64,000 nt of DNA from Serendipita indica DSM 11827 (GCA_910890315.1 CAJVGD010000042.1:1736001-1800000); one strand, 5' to 3'. Counted from the stretch's first letter, positions 32,795 to 47,269 are shown. Made by a program: numbers and translations. The notes: generated by a model from the sequence alone, not told the origin.

Positions 32795-33424
32795 CATGAT
32801 TTTTCGATCGTGTTAACGAGCGCTCGTCCGGCCTCTGGCTTTCGAGCGCTCCTTGGGCACAAAACGCCCGCAGTTCTAGTTCTCCATGTGCGCCCAAACA
32901 ATTCGCTATCTACAGCCTTCGATTCATGTTCCGGCCAGTAATAATCAGGAGGTAATTAAAACCAGTATCACGACGACGAATACCAGAATCACAAAGCTCG
33001 ATCGGCGCGGATGTTCCATCGAACGTCGTCAGCATCCATGACTGACGCCAGCCTACCTCCGATATCGCGCATTTCGAAAATAGACAACAAGCCTTTTGAG
33101 CCATGCTTTCCTACCATAAATGCCTCGAATAATCGACGGATAGGCCAAGTTAATCCGTATCGATCGCCACGTTTTTACTGCGAATTATTTGCCTACTGCT
33201 GCAGTCTCCTGTGCGAGCTGCAGCCAGGACCGCGAGCATCGGCTGCGGGCGCAAGTACGGCATCGCATCGAATCAAGCCAAGTCGATTCAATGGCCAAAC
33301 CGCCGACAACTCGTCAGCACACCCAAGACCAATTGAATGGACACCTGCGCTTTATAACGCGTCCATCAGAGGCCAGAGCTCCCACTAGACCTACCCTCCC
33401 CCACACTCCCATACATACTCAGAT
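32795..33424. other. Intergenic region between two divergently unrelated plus-strand genes
   Basis: Contains the 3' flank of the coiled-coil gene and the promoter of the gene at 33425. Short open frames only; nothing recognisable. Confidence 0.4.
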
Positions 33425-34435
33425 ATGTTCCACCAAGAGCCTCTCAAGTGGGATGTCGTCGACTCGTACTGTGTCGAGCCAGTCCGCGTCGTAGTCGAGG
33501 ACGAGGGTGTGTCGAACTGCTTGCCCGTCGTCAAATAGATCTAATCCAGTACAATAGGTGCAACCATCGTCCGTATGGCTTCAAGTGAGATTGTTGGCAA
33601 CTACGTGTTCGACATGGCTCCTGCCCCAGCACATTCTCAACCTGCTGGTCCAGCCCGCAGGTCGTCTGGCTCGTCCTCAAAGCATCAACCATCTCCACCA
33701 TCATCGCGACGTGGCAGCATACCCCAATCCTCGCGCACCCAAGACGGCTCACGAGCTCCTTTACGACACCAGAATGCGGACAGCCGAGCAGTGCCTCAAG
33801 ATGGTGCTCCACAATTGCAGCGTACCACCTCACCCGAGGCTACTTTGCCTCCTTCCGATGCCGAACACTACACCCGCCACTCTGAAGGGCACACCCACGC
33901 GACGGGCGACCACGCGAGCACGAGTCATGTTAAATCCAACTCGCCAAAGCTCACGCGACTGTCATCCGCTCTCTCCTTCTTCCGTACAAACCGTCGTTCG
34001 TCGACACCCTCAACAGACTCGGACCACGAATCGCATTCGGGCACATCTGATGGCGAGTCAGACTCGAGTATGCGTTCCTGGACGAACCAGCTCCGCATTC
34101 GCTCGCGTGCTCCCCAGGCTGTCGCTCCACCACCTCGCCCGGCTTACAAGAAGTCGGACCTGAAGAAGGCACTCATCTTTGCGCGAGGTGAGATCGTCAA
34201 GCAGGTGGAAGCTTCCGGAAAGAATGCTCTGATAGTCGAAGGGTGGGTCTATTAACATTTCCGACAATCAAAGGCTTAGCGCTGACCGACTCTTTTTAGA
34301 TGGGCCGTTACGGTGCTTCGACAAGGTTCTCGCTATCGACTTCAGATCGAATACACTGCCCGCCCAGCGGTCGTCAGCTATCCAGATCAGCCACGCCTCA
34401 GAAGGCCACCTTATCTCGAGGTCATTGACTCGTAA
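33425..34435 (+). CDS. Uncharacterised protein with ordered ends and a disordered Ser-rich middle
   Basis: Three exons. The first (33425-33506, MFHQEPLKWDVVDSYCVEPV) joins through a 51-nt intron (33507-33557) to ATIVRMASSEIVGNYVFDM, and the phase is right only with that splice. A Ser/Pro/His-rich middle follows, with TRLSSALSFFRTNRRSSTPS. The conserved-looking C-terminus (KKSDLKKALIFARGEIVKQV, ALIVEGWAVTVLRQGSRY, RPPYLEVIDS) spans a second intron near 34242-34299. No domain recognised. The ends look like a short alpha/beta segment, the middle like a regulated linker. Function unknown; I am fairly sure it is a gene because both splices preserve frame and amino-acid character. Confidence 0.65.
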
Positions 34436-34633
34436 TCACCCAGCACGCTCTATCTTATTTCCTCTGGCACTCATCAAGTTGTTTCACCATCACGTTATTT
34501 GTGTGTATGTAATCTTAATCAAATCTATGGGCTGTTTCCCTGGGTACATGCGCGTGAAACTTGCAAGATGGTACCTCGCATAACAGTGATCGTACAATAT
34601 CCCTTCACACGCCACCAAGTTATTTTTGATGCG

Positions 34634-36536
34634 TTAGACTAATGTACCGTAAGCACCATCGGCTACAGGAGCTCCTGGGTCCCCAGGGGCCATGCCCTGA
34701 CTTGTATCCACGTTCTGAAGGTGTAGACGGCCACCACTTCCACCCTGAAGGAGTCCAACAGCTTCGGCAACCAATGGTTTGTTTATGGCACCACCGGCGT
34801 TAGCGTTAACGCCCTCCAGCCATCGCCTAATCTGCGCACGTTCGCTCAGCAAACTCAGGCGCAGGGCCTCTACCCCTCGTCGCTCGTCCTCTAATGCTTC
34901 CTCCATTTCTTCAAACTGCGCCATTTTGAGCTCAAGCTTGCGAATCTGCGCACCAACGAGCTTGGTGAGCGATTCTCGGATTTGGTTGTCCGCCTCAGTT
35001 GCAAGGCTCGCGGCTGCAGATGCCGTATGTTGCATGGCGAGATGAGCTGTCCTGGATGTGGGTGCCATAGACAATGTCGACTTGAGCGTCCCCGAACCCT
35101 TGGCCTTTGATGCCCCATCACCCTCTTCGACTTCCATAGCTTCGTTTTTCACCTCGGAGCCCTCTGTCGCGCCAGAAACCTTGGCTTTTGCTGATTCTGC
35201 TCCCTTGACGCCAGCCAGAAATGCGGCGACACTCAATACCGGGTTGTCCACCTTGTCAAACGGTATCTTGCTGTATCTGAGCAAACCAAGGTCGCCCTCA
35301 CTCTTGACACCGTTGACTCCGACTGCTTTTGAGGCGCCATTGGGACCAGAAGGTCCGTCGTCGTAGCCTTCCTCGATGGGCAGTTGGAGGAACTTGAGCA
35401 CGCATGCCTCGCGAGACTTTGTGCCGACGTGCTCGGCGATGGACACCCAGTCGTCGTCATAAAGCTCGATTCCTTCCAACAGGAGCAGCGTTTCAGCATC
35501 GGACCAAGTTTCGGCTCCTGCTTTTTCCTCGACATCGGCCCCGGCAACACCATTGGTCGTCGTCGTCAGCTTGACAAAGTCACCAGAGAACATTGTCGAT
35601 GGGAAGCGACCATCCAAATAGCATGGAGGACACAACTCGTAGTCGCGAATTTTGAGCGAATGGTATCTCTCGTTGGTGCAATCTACCCCGCAGGTATCGC
35701 AAGAGTAGTTGATTGCAGAAACGCCAGTGCTTTGCGCTGCAGACTTTTCCAGTGCCAAAGCTTCCGCCTCAGACACAGGTTTCGCCGACTTGTTTGTCGT
35801 TTGGTAAATTGACTTTTGGAAAGCGATAGATGGTGGCGCAGTGGGCTTTTGCGGCATGGTCGTTCCGGGTTTGGCAAGTTTCGTGCCAGGGTTGAGGGAC
35901 TGTAGTCCTCGAGGGGTGTCTAGGATGACACGGAAGTGGCCTGTGAAGGGAGGGCCCAGTGCAGAAGGACGTCCCTCGGGGTCAACCTGGCCATGCTTAG
36001 CGCGTTTTTAACACATGTATAGATGTATTGACACGCACCTGGTAGTTGATCAGGCCCCACTGTTCCAAAAACGCGTGAACTCGCATCACAGCGCAGACGT
36101 CTCCAGCCAAATTGCGGCGGCAGGCAGTAATAGTGAGATATTCACTTGGTCTAAGTCGATACGTGTTGATCATAAAGTCACGATACTCCTTGTAGATGGC
36201 GGGCGTTTTGCTTCGATTTTTCGAGTTGAAGAATTCGGGCAGCGCTCGTTGCTCCAAAGGATGAATACTCGACATGGAGAACCATGCAGAGTATGAAGGG
36301 ATAATGACCTCGTGCGTTTGTGCGGCGACGTACTTTCGAGCCTGTTGTTCAAGCCGGAGTCTGTTAGCTTCCTGCGTCGCTGGGTCTTCTTCTTCATCGT
36401 CATCGTCATCATCGTTGTTCTCCTGCTCCTCTTGATGTTCCTCATTCTCCGACGAGCGATCGTCTTCCTCCATTGCGACGTCGCCCTCCGCCGCGCCAGC
36501 GTTACGCTTGGTAATGTCCGTTGCAGTTGATGCCAT
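34634..36536 (-). CDS. RSC8: RSC8/SWI3-type chromatin-remodelling subunit (SWIRM-ZZ-SANT-coiled coil)
   Basis: One intron of about 40 nt (around 35996-36039) splits the gene after INYQ. The acidic N-terminus contains a run of Asp/Glu. The SWIRM domain reads [58 protein letters not shown] and [14 protein letters not shown]. The ZZ-type zinc finger has [28 protein letters not shown]. The SANT domain follows ([40 protein letters not shown]). The C-terminal leucine-rich coiled coil is [20 protein letters not shown]. This order is diagnostic for Swi3/Rsc8/Moira, core scaffold of SWI/SNF and RSC complexes in the nucleus. An upstream ATG at 36560 is also in frame. One gene of this family is usual per basidiomycete, so it may serve both complexes. 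Confidence 0.93.
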
Positions 36537-36721
36537 TAGAGTTTCGTGTTGATTTAACAAAAGAGGCGCGCTTTTCGCGTTGTTTGGCTCGGAGGCAAAT
36601 CTCTGGACGCGTCCAACTCGTCCTAACCGCTAACCACACGCTACCAATCCCAACAACAGAACCGAATTTGATTGGACAAGGTATCTCTTTCTACAAATCA
36701 TCATACTTTCCGATTCGTTTC

Positions 36722-39581
36722 TCACTCGGACGACTTTTCATGATGCTCGCTTGCACCCTTCTCTGGCGTCTGGTCACCGAGCAGACCAATCCTTCTGTAG
36801 ATAGCGTCTTGTCTCTCTTGGTCTTCCTTGGCGACACTCTCCGAACCGAAGATGGTGTCCATCTCCTCTATAGGCCCATTAGTATCGCGCCGTGCATTCA
36901 AAACCGGCTTACCGAGAGTGAGACGCGACGTCTCGGGGATCGTAAAGATGAACAATCCTCCGAGGAAGGAGAAGATTCCGAAGAAGATGAATGTGCCATA
37001 ACGAACTGCGAGAGTCAGAAACGGCCCCAACTCGCCAGCGCTAACTTACTATGCTCCATCATGGGAGGAGTAACTACGAGAGGTTAGCATCTATGTAAAT
37101 TTATTCTGTTTGATCTCACCTTGACCAACTGCCAATTCGTTAGAATGTCAGCAAACATTCACGTCGAGAATACGCACTGATAAAGTTGTTCATCTATTCG
37201 CCAAGGAGGTCAGAACGAACGCGAAGCGTTGTGAACAACATACCCAGTTCGAAGAAGCACCGATCGACACTCCCTTTGCCCGGACGGAGAGGGGCCAGAT
37301 CTCGGAAACCTACCAAACGTCAGACTCGGGCATTCCAAGCCACCATTATACTCACAATGATCCAAGCGCAAGGTCCCCAGGAGTAACCAAACGCTACGCG
37401 GATTTAGCATTCAACCTTGGATATTACGAGATGCTTACCAATCGAAAAGATCCAAACAAAGACACAGGCAACCCAACCAGCAGCTAGATTCCGTCAGTAT
37501 AGAGAGCATTACTTGGCGGTTTCCAGACCTTTGTGGCTGCGAGAGAGAGTGAGATAAGTCACAACCGGTCAAGTATTGCCTACCTTGGCCAAGAGTCTTG
37601 GAATTTAGAAGAAAGGATGCCGACGAGAATGTGGCAGAACGCCATAATGAAGGCACCACTAATCAAAACGGGACGACGGCCGAGCTGATCGACGTAGAGG
37701 ACAGCCGGAATAGTTGCCAGGAACATCCTTAGAAATGTTAATCCCTGGAAACGATCACAAATAAACGCATAACTTACACAATACCGACGACTCCAGTGGC
37801 GAGCAGTGAGATAGTGTTGCCCTGTTCGCCCCTTAGTCATGCATACACTTTATAGAACAGTCTGCTCACAGTGAGACCGAGGTTTTGGAAGATCTGAGCG
37901 AGTGTCAGCCACTAAAATCGGCGCATGGGATTGTGCTTACAGTTGGTGCATAGTACAAAATGGCGTTGATACTGGATAAGTTTGTCAGAGTTTGCATGGT
38001 ATCCGAAATGCGTATACTTGCCCAGTGAACTGTTGGAAGAACATTGTGACAGTAGCGACCATAACACGGCGACGAAGCGCTGGAGACCATCAGCGAGCGG
38101 ATTGAGTATCCGAAGCGTATATACTCACTCGGAGTCTTTAATAGACTGAGATACTCGTGGAGTCCGAGTTTCATGTCCGAAGAGAATGAGCCATCTTGCC
38201 ATTGGGGATACTTGGTCTCGGAGGTCTCCTTTTCGAACAAATATTGACCCTTGATCTCACTGTATGATGTGAGTCATGAGTAGTATAATGTATGGAAACT
38301 CACAGGAATTCAAGTCGGATGAGCTCCGACTCTGGCGCGAGATTACGGGTGTTGGACAAGACAGCAAGTGCCTCATCATCTCGACCTTGATTGACGAGCC
38401 ATCTGGGCGAGAATGGAAGGAAGAGAGTACCGACACCGAGGACGAGTGCTGGAACAATTTGGAGGGCCAGGGGAAGCCGCCATGCAGCCTCGCTTTGGGT
38501 CGGGCCAGTTCCGCCAATATAGTTGGTTCCGTAATCGATCCAGAAAGAAATCAGGATACCGAAGACGATGGAAAGCTGTTGCAATGCGACCAAGCTTCCA
38601 CGAATTTCAGGGGGAGCAAGTTCGGCGCTGGTGCCATGGTCAGAACTCCACTTCATACCAGGGAAGGATACTCACTTGTACAGAGGCACAATCATACTGA
38701 GGGAACCAACGCCCAGACCGACAACGAACCGACCTAACGGGTGCTATTCTCAGAATGTCATCACACTTGGCAAAACTTTCTCACCCCCGTAAATAGCTGG
38801 TGGTCCCTGTGCTGTGACCTGAACGATGGCGCCAATGATGAAGACGACGACAGCTGTATGTACCATTCAGTCACGGCACGGTGGGCCGGCTCCTGCCTTA
38901 CCTAGGATGATTGTATATCGGCGGGACAGCTTATCCGCGAGATACCCCGTCACGAGAGTCCCGAGCCATGCACCTGAAGGGAGACCCCGTCAGAGGGACA
39001 CCGAGGCGTCGAGAATTTCAGCTGGTACTGACCCACTGCAACCGACTGATGAGTATGATGCTCATGAACGCATGATCGAAATACTCACATTCGAGAATGG
39101 CGACGAGCCACCCTTTTTTGCCGGCATCACTTACTGCCGAACTCATTCTCTGATCAAACGAGTACATTCTGAGGGCGGCGAACAAGCGGGACGGCGAGCC
39201 GGTGAGCAGTGAGACAGATGGTGGTTAGTCAGAGTGTGCCTGGAGCATATGACCTACGCAAGGACGGAGGAGAACACTCCTTGATTGTAGCCTATCGTAC
39301 TGGTCAGTTTAACTCGAGCGTCCTTAGCGAAACGTGCCGTAGAGCCTAGCAGCGAGGTAAGCATCTAGAATGAACAGAGATCGCGCACACGTACAGTCCT
39401 CCCATTGAAGCAAAGACAGTAAGCCCAAAGACTTTCTTGTTCTGCATCAAGCCGGCCTACCAGTCGACGGTAAGCCACACGAACAACTGACGAGCCACAA
39501 TGGACATACAATGCCAGACTTGCCGCCAAGCTGTTTGCGCTTCTCAGCAGCATAAGATCCAGCGCCAGCTACAGGTGCCAT
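36722..39581 (-). CDS. MFS sugar transporter (hexose/quinate type)
   Basis: A 12-span major facilitator in roughly a dozen exons. Recognisable pieces in order: MAPVAGAGSYAAEKRKQ; QNKKVFGLTVFASMGGL; NQGVFSSVL; FDQRMSSAVSDAGKKGWLVA; PLYNAELAPPEIRGSLVALQ (N-half signature); SPRWLVNQGRDDEALAVLS (PESPR-like motif); QQFTGINAILYYAPT-type loop; LYVDQLGRRPVLISGA; FGYSWGPCAWIIVSEIWP (PETKG-side partner); SIPETSRLTLEEMDTIFG. It imports a monosaccharide or a related polyol/quinate by proton symport at the plasma membrane; the substrate cannot be read. The last intron (gtaagccgg...cctatag) splits TLEEMDTIFG. Stop TGA at 36722. Its place among AA9, GH10 and AA7 genes fits sugar uptake from biomass. Confidence 0.88.
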
Positions 39582-39899
39582 GGTCGGATCCTGGGTCCCA
39601 GAGGAAGGAGGAGGAAGGGGGGTGTTTCGACTCTCGATACCTTTTTATGCTGGACCCCGGGAACGACCATCAAGAATTCCAGAACCACGTCTAGAGTTGA
39701 GTTGCGAACTTTACGGCGTAGATGTATGAGGCTCATTCAGACGCACTCAACGGGCAGGTCATGGTGTTTACTCATGGGTTCTGAAATAGCACCTTCGAAT
39801 TAAGAAGCCCGAAGTGTTCGACCACATGTGAATCCATTAATGCGGGGCATTATTTACACGCGGAGAAATAGCGGCTTACGTGCATCGCACCCTGGAGGC

Positions 39900-41277
39900 C
39901 TACAGCTCTCCTCGCCTTTTCTTCTTCTTTTTCGCCGCCGAGAGTTCTTTTGATAAGGCTCTCATCTCGCGTTTCAGTTCGCCGATACGCGCTTCGAGCA
40001 ATTTCACATCAAGGTCGTCGAGCCATTCCTCCAGAATGGCGTTAAACTCTTTCGGCTTCTCCAAATGGGGCCAATGTGCCGTCTGCAGTACTCGCTTTGT
40101 AAGATAGGGCAGGTATGTATGTGATCCGGCCACGAGCGCCACGAGGGGCCAATCAGCCACGGGGTCGTTTATTGGATAGACGGCGAGAACCGGGAGGGGG
40201 ATCGTGAAGTTGCCTTGATTATGCGCAAACTCCCAGTTTTTGTATTTGTTCTCGTGAGTATAGAATTGAAGTGCTGTTTAAATATAGAGTCAGCGGACCA
40301 AGACTGACCAAGCCAACACCAACTCACTGTGATCGAATCCTTGCTTCTGGTATTGCTCGACGTAATAGTCTTCCTGATCCGGTGTGAAAAAGGGAACAGG
40401 TGGGATTTCTTCTAGGTGATTGTACGCCTTTAAGAAGCTCGTCTTACTTCGAAGAAAGCGGTAGGGCGATGGAGATGCGAGGCTTCGTAGTGCTGCACGA
40501 ATAGTTCTTCGAACGTCTTTATTCAGTTCAGCAATGGCTTTCTCCGTCTCGGACATGAAGTAGAGGTTGTAGGTGAGCTTCGGAAGGGCTGCTATCAGGG
40601 CTTCTATGGACAGCATCTTCGGAGCTGCAGCCGGAAGGTACTGTAAAGACGTCAGACCAAGTATGTGGATCACAATGCACATTACCGGTAGAGATGCCCC
40701 GACTACACCTTCGAAAAGGTCAGGACGCATTCTTGCAGCCTCGTGACAAATGGGCGATCCCCAATCATGCCCGATACAAACTGCCTTGCTAACACCTGCA
40801 TCTTGTAGTATACAAATGAGATCTCCAACAATATCGCTGAAGGTTCCCGAGCTGGCATCGTGTCAACCGAATCCCCGAACGCTTGGCGTTTAAACATACG
40901 CTTGTACATCTCCTGGATGTATCGAGTCTCCAAAACCACGCAGGTCTGGTACGAGAAGATGGTACTTATCCGAGAAATGCATTATCTGGTTCGACCACAC
41001 CGACCAGAGTCCAGGCCAACCGTGGACCATTAATAGTGTCCTATTTGCCGTGGGGTTGATATCTACATAGCCTTTTAAATGTAAATATCCTGTTAGTACG
41101 GAAATCGGGATCAAGCGTACTCATGTTGATTGTAGTTTCTTCTGGTTCCCCCAAACCTCCTTTCCGATGGACAGTGGGGCATTCAACATGCTTTTTCTCG
41201 TATGCTCTCGGATTAAACCCTTCGGCTGCGAGTACTGTAGTCCCAAGCCATAATGCGACTAGCAGTCTCAGCGCCAT
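39900..41277 (-). CDS. Secreted epoxide-hydrolase-like alpha/beta hydrolase
   Basis: Several exons. The signal peptide MALRLLVALWLGTTVLAAEG is followed by alpha/beta-hydrolase landmarks of the epoxide-hydrolase clan: oxyanion motif LLMVHGWPGLWSVWSNQI (HGWP), LVPDLRGFGDS, the nucleophile Asp in CIGHDWGSPICHEAARMRP, and the catalytic His in QTAHWPHLEKP. A helical lid lies between (PYRFLRSKTSFLKAYNHLEE, TPDQEDYYVEQYQKQGFDH). The C-terminus adds an amphipathic helix and a lysine run (ELKREMRALSKEL, then KKKKKRRGEL), which is odd for a secreted enzyme and might act as a surface or membrane association patch. Substrate unknown; related enzymes open epoxides of lipids or detoxify plant compounds. 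An upstream in-frame ATG exists at 41343. Confidence 0.85.
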
Positions 41278-41430
41278 GTTTGGTGGAAGTATCCAAGAGG
41301 GCTCGATGCCGGTAAACCACGTAAGCGCGCCGACTCGACTCACAAAGAATGAGATTTGAAAGAAATTTCGTGATTACGATTCGTATAACGCTCAAATATA
41401 CAAGAAGTTATTCATAATACAAGAGGAGGT

Positions 41431-42192
41431 TCAGACTTCGACAGCTCCATCGATCAGATACATGATGCCATTAGATGCCTATCAATTGTTAATTCCAATG
41501 AATAGGAATTTGTGAACTAGGGACGTACCTTGCGCTCAGCGAGAATAGCATGATCGTCTACCTTCCAATTGGTCCATTCTGGAGATTTGGATGTCTTGAG
41601 ATGGGTAAATGTGAGAGATTTCCCGTCCAAGAGAGTCTGGTGAACTCCTTGGGCACCGTCCTTGAGCTCCACAGCAGCCTATCGGCGCGTCAAGCCGTAT
41701 TAACAGTGGAGAAGACATGCGTACCGGAATAATGTGCGCAGATATCCATCGTTGCACTTTCTCTGCGGATCTTCGGTCTGCCTCTTCGTCTGTAATCTCT
41801 ACGTCGTCATTTGAGTTCAACTGGTGTCTTTACAAGAGATCAAGATGAGCTTATCATTCCATGTAGTCATGTTTATACGTACGGTTTTCGCGACAAAGCC
41901 ATGATCGCCTTGTTTGTAGGCACCAACACCGTATACTGATTTCCGCCGTATTCTCCAAGACCTGAGAGTGCACCACTTGCTACAGCAGACTCTCGGGCAT
42001 ATGAGAAGAAGATCGAGGCCTGTGACTCTAACGCGAGCATATCGGAAGCACTGGGCCCCGAATAAAGTCGTCTGCCGGGCTGGGCTCCATCAGGACCTGG
42101 TCGTTGTGGTCGAGAACAACTTGAGGAACAACGAGTTGTGCTGCTACAGTGGCAAAAAGGGCGCCAAAGCTCACTAATCGGTTGAACAGCAT
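41431..42192 (-). CDS. Fasciclin (FAS1)-domain secreted protein, possible frameshift near the N-terminus
   Basis: The signal peptide MLFNRLVSFGALFATVAAQ starts at ATG 42192. The FAS1 domain follows: SDMLALESQASIFFSYARES, QYTVLVPTNKAIMALSRKPH, ISAHIIPAAVELKDGAQGVH, GKSLTFTHLKTSKSPEWTNW, ASNGIMYLIDGAVEV. Three or four exons with GT-AG introns. The N-terminal frame (PQVVLDHNDQVLMEPSPADD) and the FAS1 frame do not meet: they are off by one base around a GGGGCCC run at 42053-42060, and no intron of plausible length fixes it. The single-base difference could be a true mutation, a sequencing slip or a model error. FAS1 proteins mediate adhesion at the cell surface; the exact role is unknown. Confidence 0.7.
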
Positions 42193-42747
42193 GTCACGGC
42201 AAGCTCCAAGAGTCAGACGGCACCTTGGACCACGAACACGACAAGACCAAAGTAGATAGGGGCCATTTAGGGCTATGATATAGACATTTGAGCCATTTCA
42301 TCTTGTGACATTGGCGACAAGACGAGTCCCGTGCACGTAGGAACGCTTGCTCGGTCCGCGATAATGGGTTCGATATTGAAAGCGGAAGAACAGGAAGCAC
42401 GGTCCGGGTTAAACGTTTGCAAAATGCTATGGTAGATACCCCAGACCCCTTGATGTTCGCTCTTCCATCGTCAGAAGCAGAGCAGCGTTAGGCGAGGAGG
42501 TGACGAGACTCTCATGCTATAATTGCGCAACTGAATGCATATAGAGCGCGTGTTTCTGTCTTGTCTATTTGTCTGACAGGTCCTCATCAAGCTTGAAACC
42601 GCGCTGGGGACTCGAAATTCTCCGCGTCGACCCCGGAGTCCTACCGTAGTACGCCGGATGATATATAAGACGGGACCTTCGAGAATGCATCTTTTCATCT
42701 CAACACGGTGATCCTCAACGTTTGAAAGGTTGAAAAGCGCAATCATT
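42193..42747 (+). promoter_or_regulatory. Divergent promoter region between FAS1 and GH10 genes, with a TATA box
   Basis: TATATAAG at 42662-42669 lies 79 bp before the xylanase ATG and is the likely TATA box. No other gene is visible in this ~550-bp divergent spacer. Confidence 0.55.
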
Positions 42748-44361
<1,614 letters not shown>

Positions 44362-45098
44362 AAGGATTGGACAGTTTGTTCTGTGTAACGACTCGCCCTA
44401 TACATGTTCAATGACTGCATCTTGTTCATCAGAGGAAATAAGGGTCTAGAAGCAAGGATCGTAAATAGATGTTATGTCAGGTTGATATGGAAGTGAAATG
44501 CTGTCCTCGCCACTCTTCTGGGTCATTATGCTCTGATGCTGTCTAGCTTTCTCTTCCTTCGAGCTATGGCGACGTACTGTGGCTCAAAAGCTTGGCTCAA
44601 ATTGAATACAAAGTAGTTTGCCTCGTTTCGCCGACTCAGGACGAGTCGCCGTCCGAGCCGGACGTACGCGGACAAGAGCTCAAGCCGGAACGCCGACAAG
44701 AACCAAAGCCGCGGACCCTCTGTTTCAGTACGGCCTGGGGCAGATTCTGAATTGAATGGCACCTCCATCAGAAATAACAATGCAAACCATCCAGACTTTT
44801 GTAGTTGAGAGTCGTTGCCGAGACCAACAGACACCAATGGCCGGGTGTCCACATGCTCTGGGAGCGTCACTAACTCCGAAGAGGACGGAGGAAATAAAAG
44901 GAACCAGTGCGAGTGATCAGACGATTTCTTCTACCTCCCCTCTCCCTCCCTGGCTCTAGCTTGTCACCGCCCGACTTACAGACCGCTCATTTGCCAACTA
45001 TGCCTGCCGTTCCTTATAACCCAACACGCGCTCGCGACGCACGCCCAGTATCTTCAGGGAGTTCTCTCTTCGCAGCTGCCCTCAAGGCTACTGCTACC
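44362..45098 (+). other. Intergenic region upstream of the AA7-type oxidase
   Basis: Holds the xylanase 3' flank and the oxidase promoter, with AATAAAAG at 44893-44900 as a possible TATA element. The oxidase frame is open upstream to 44907, so part of 45000-45098 may be coding. No other gene seen. Confidence 0.4.
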
Positions 45099-46981
45099 AT
45101 GGGTCTCCTGTCCATGCTCCCCCTCGCACTCGCAGCGACGACTGGTACCAATCCGACGCTCAAGTCCTGCCTAAACAACGTCTTTGCCAGTAACAAGGGA
45201 GCAGTATCCTATCCTACGGACCTCTTCTATCAATTGTGAGTCGTTTCATACCCTCTCGGGAAGCCCCACTGAGGAATTCAAAGAACCGCTGTTAAGCCGT
45301 ATAACACCGACATCAAAGTTACCCCGGCGGCTGTCACGCGTCCAACCACTACTGACGAGGTCTCTCGCGTCGTTCAGTGTGCAGCAGCCGCCGGCCTCAA
45401 GGTCCAGCCTCGTAGCGGTGGTCACAGCTATGGGAATTATTGCATTGGTAAGTACCACAGTTCTCACTTCTTCCTCTCATGGCTGAATTTGCTTCCTATT
45501 CTTAGGAGGAGAGGATGGAGCCGTCGTTGTCGACCTCGTAAACTTTCAAAAGTTTTCCATGGACACCAATACCTGGTTTGCCACGTTTGGATCCGGCACT
45601 CTCTTGGGTGATTTGACAGACCGGCTGTTCAAGAATGGCGGTCGCGCTATTGCACATGGGACTTGTCCTCAGGTCAGCCATCTTTCCCACCCTTCGGTCG
45701 TCAACCAACATGATGCTAACATTGATGCTTACAGGTCGGTTCTGGTGGTATGTATTCATTTGGATCTCACGGGCATCACTTGACGTTGGGCTCAAGGACA
45801 TTTGACCATTGGTGGCCTTGGTCCCCTTTCAAGGCAATATGGCGCCGCTCTTGACCACGTCGAAGAGGTCGAAGTCGTATTGGCCAATGGCACAATTACA
45901 CGCGCGAGCAACACTCAAAACACGGATCTCTTCTTCGTGAGTTCATTCACATGGTAGTCCTCAGTCTTGACGAAAACTATAGGCAATGAAAGGAGCTGCC
46001 GCCTCCTTTGGAATCATCACCGAATTTGTCGTCCACACCGAGCCTGCACCTGCAGATACCACCGTCTTTGCCTACCACATTCAAACCGGAAAGAAGAGCT
46101 CGTTTGCCAACACCTTTGCCGCCTGGCAAGACATCATTTCGGATCCCAATCTGGACCGCAAGTTTTCTACCGAGGTCGTCATTACTGAGCTGGGCATGAT
46201 CATCTCCGGAACGTACTTTGGAACAAAGGAGGAGTACAAGGCGCTCAACTTTGAGCAGCGACTGGCACAGAATGCTACTGTGTCCGTGACTACGCTTGAT
46301 AACTGGCTCGGAACTGTCACAAACTGGGCTGAAAACGAGGCGCTGAAGCTCATTGGTGGTATCGTGAGTTTTGTTTTTGTTGACTAGCTGCCCCACATGG
46401 CTGACAGACGACTACAGTCGGGTCCATTCTACTCCAAGAGTCTCAACTTTAAGAAAGATACCCTCATTCCTTTCAATGGTATCCAAAATTTGTTCAACTA
46501 TCTCGAGACTGCGAACAAGGGGACCCCTGCGTGGTTTGTCATCTTCGACCTGGAGGGTGGAAAGATCAACGATGTTCCTACGGATCAGACCGCCTACGCT
46601 CACCGTGACACTCTTGTAAGTCTTCCTGTCAGTCTTCGGCGCTCTGAGCTAACCCCCTCCGCCAGTTCTACGTTCAAACCTATGCCGTAGGAATACTCAA
46701 ACTCTCCGACACAACCAAAAATTTCATCAACGGAATCAACAAAGTCATCCAAGACGCGATGCCCAATGTAAACTTTGGCGCGTATGCCGGCTACGTCGAG
46801 TAAGTTTCAATATCTTTGCTCCTAATCTCATCAGTACTCATTGCATCTCAGTCCACAGTTGCCCAACGCCCAACAAGCATATTGGCAATCCAACTTGCCC
46901 CGCCTTGAACAGGTCAAGCGAAAGTACGATCCGACGGACGTCTTCCACAACCCCCAAAGCGTCCGTCCGGCGTCCTCGTAA
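45099..46981 (+). CDS. FAD-linked oligosaccharide oxidase-like protein (AA7/BBE family)
   Basis: Signal peptide MGLLSMLPLALAATTG begins at ATG 45099 in a strong context (accATGg). The in-frame ATG at 45000 would add 33 residues and is the alternative. FAD-binding PCMH domain: VQPRSGGHSYGNYCIGG supplies the His and HGTCPQVGSGGHLTIGGLGP the Cys for double covalent flavin attachment, as in glucooligosaccharide oxidase. A substrate domain and the BBE C-terminal segment (QAYWQSNLPRLEQVKRKYDP, TDVFHNPQSV) follow. Exons join by short GT-AG introns. It should oxidise the reducing end of oligosaccharides or a related alcohol, releasing H2O2, which could feed the AA9 enzymes nearby. The substrate is inferred only from family. 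Confidence 0.9.
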
Positions 46982-47269
46982 GAACCGAGATGTCCTCCAT
47001 CGTACATATATCCATACAAGTGGGCGGCGTGAATCGCGCCTTGCTTTGCATCATACGCTACTCTTGCAATACTCACGACACTTACGTTGTTCAGTCCATT
47101 TCTATTGCTGGTTTATTATGGTTATATCCATCATTCGCACAATAAAGGTGTGACTTCTTCGCTTCATATCAATCTAAACATACCATGCTCTACAATGGCA
47201 CTACAATGCGCACGCTTGGTGCCCTTTCTGATGCAGCATCGCTGCCAGAATCAGAATAAAGTGGAGCTA

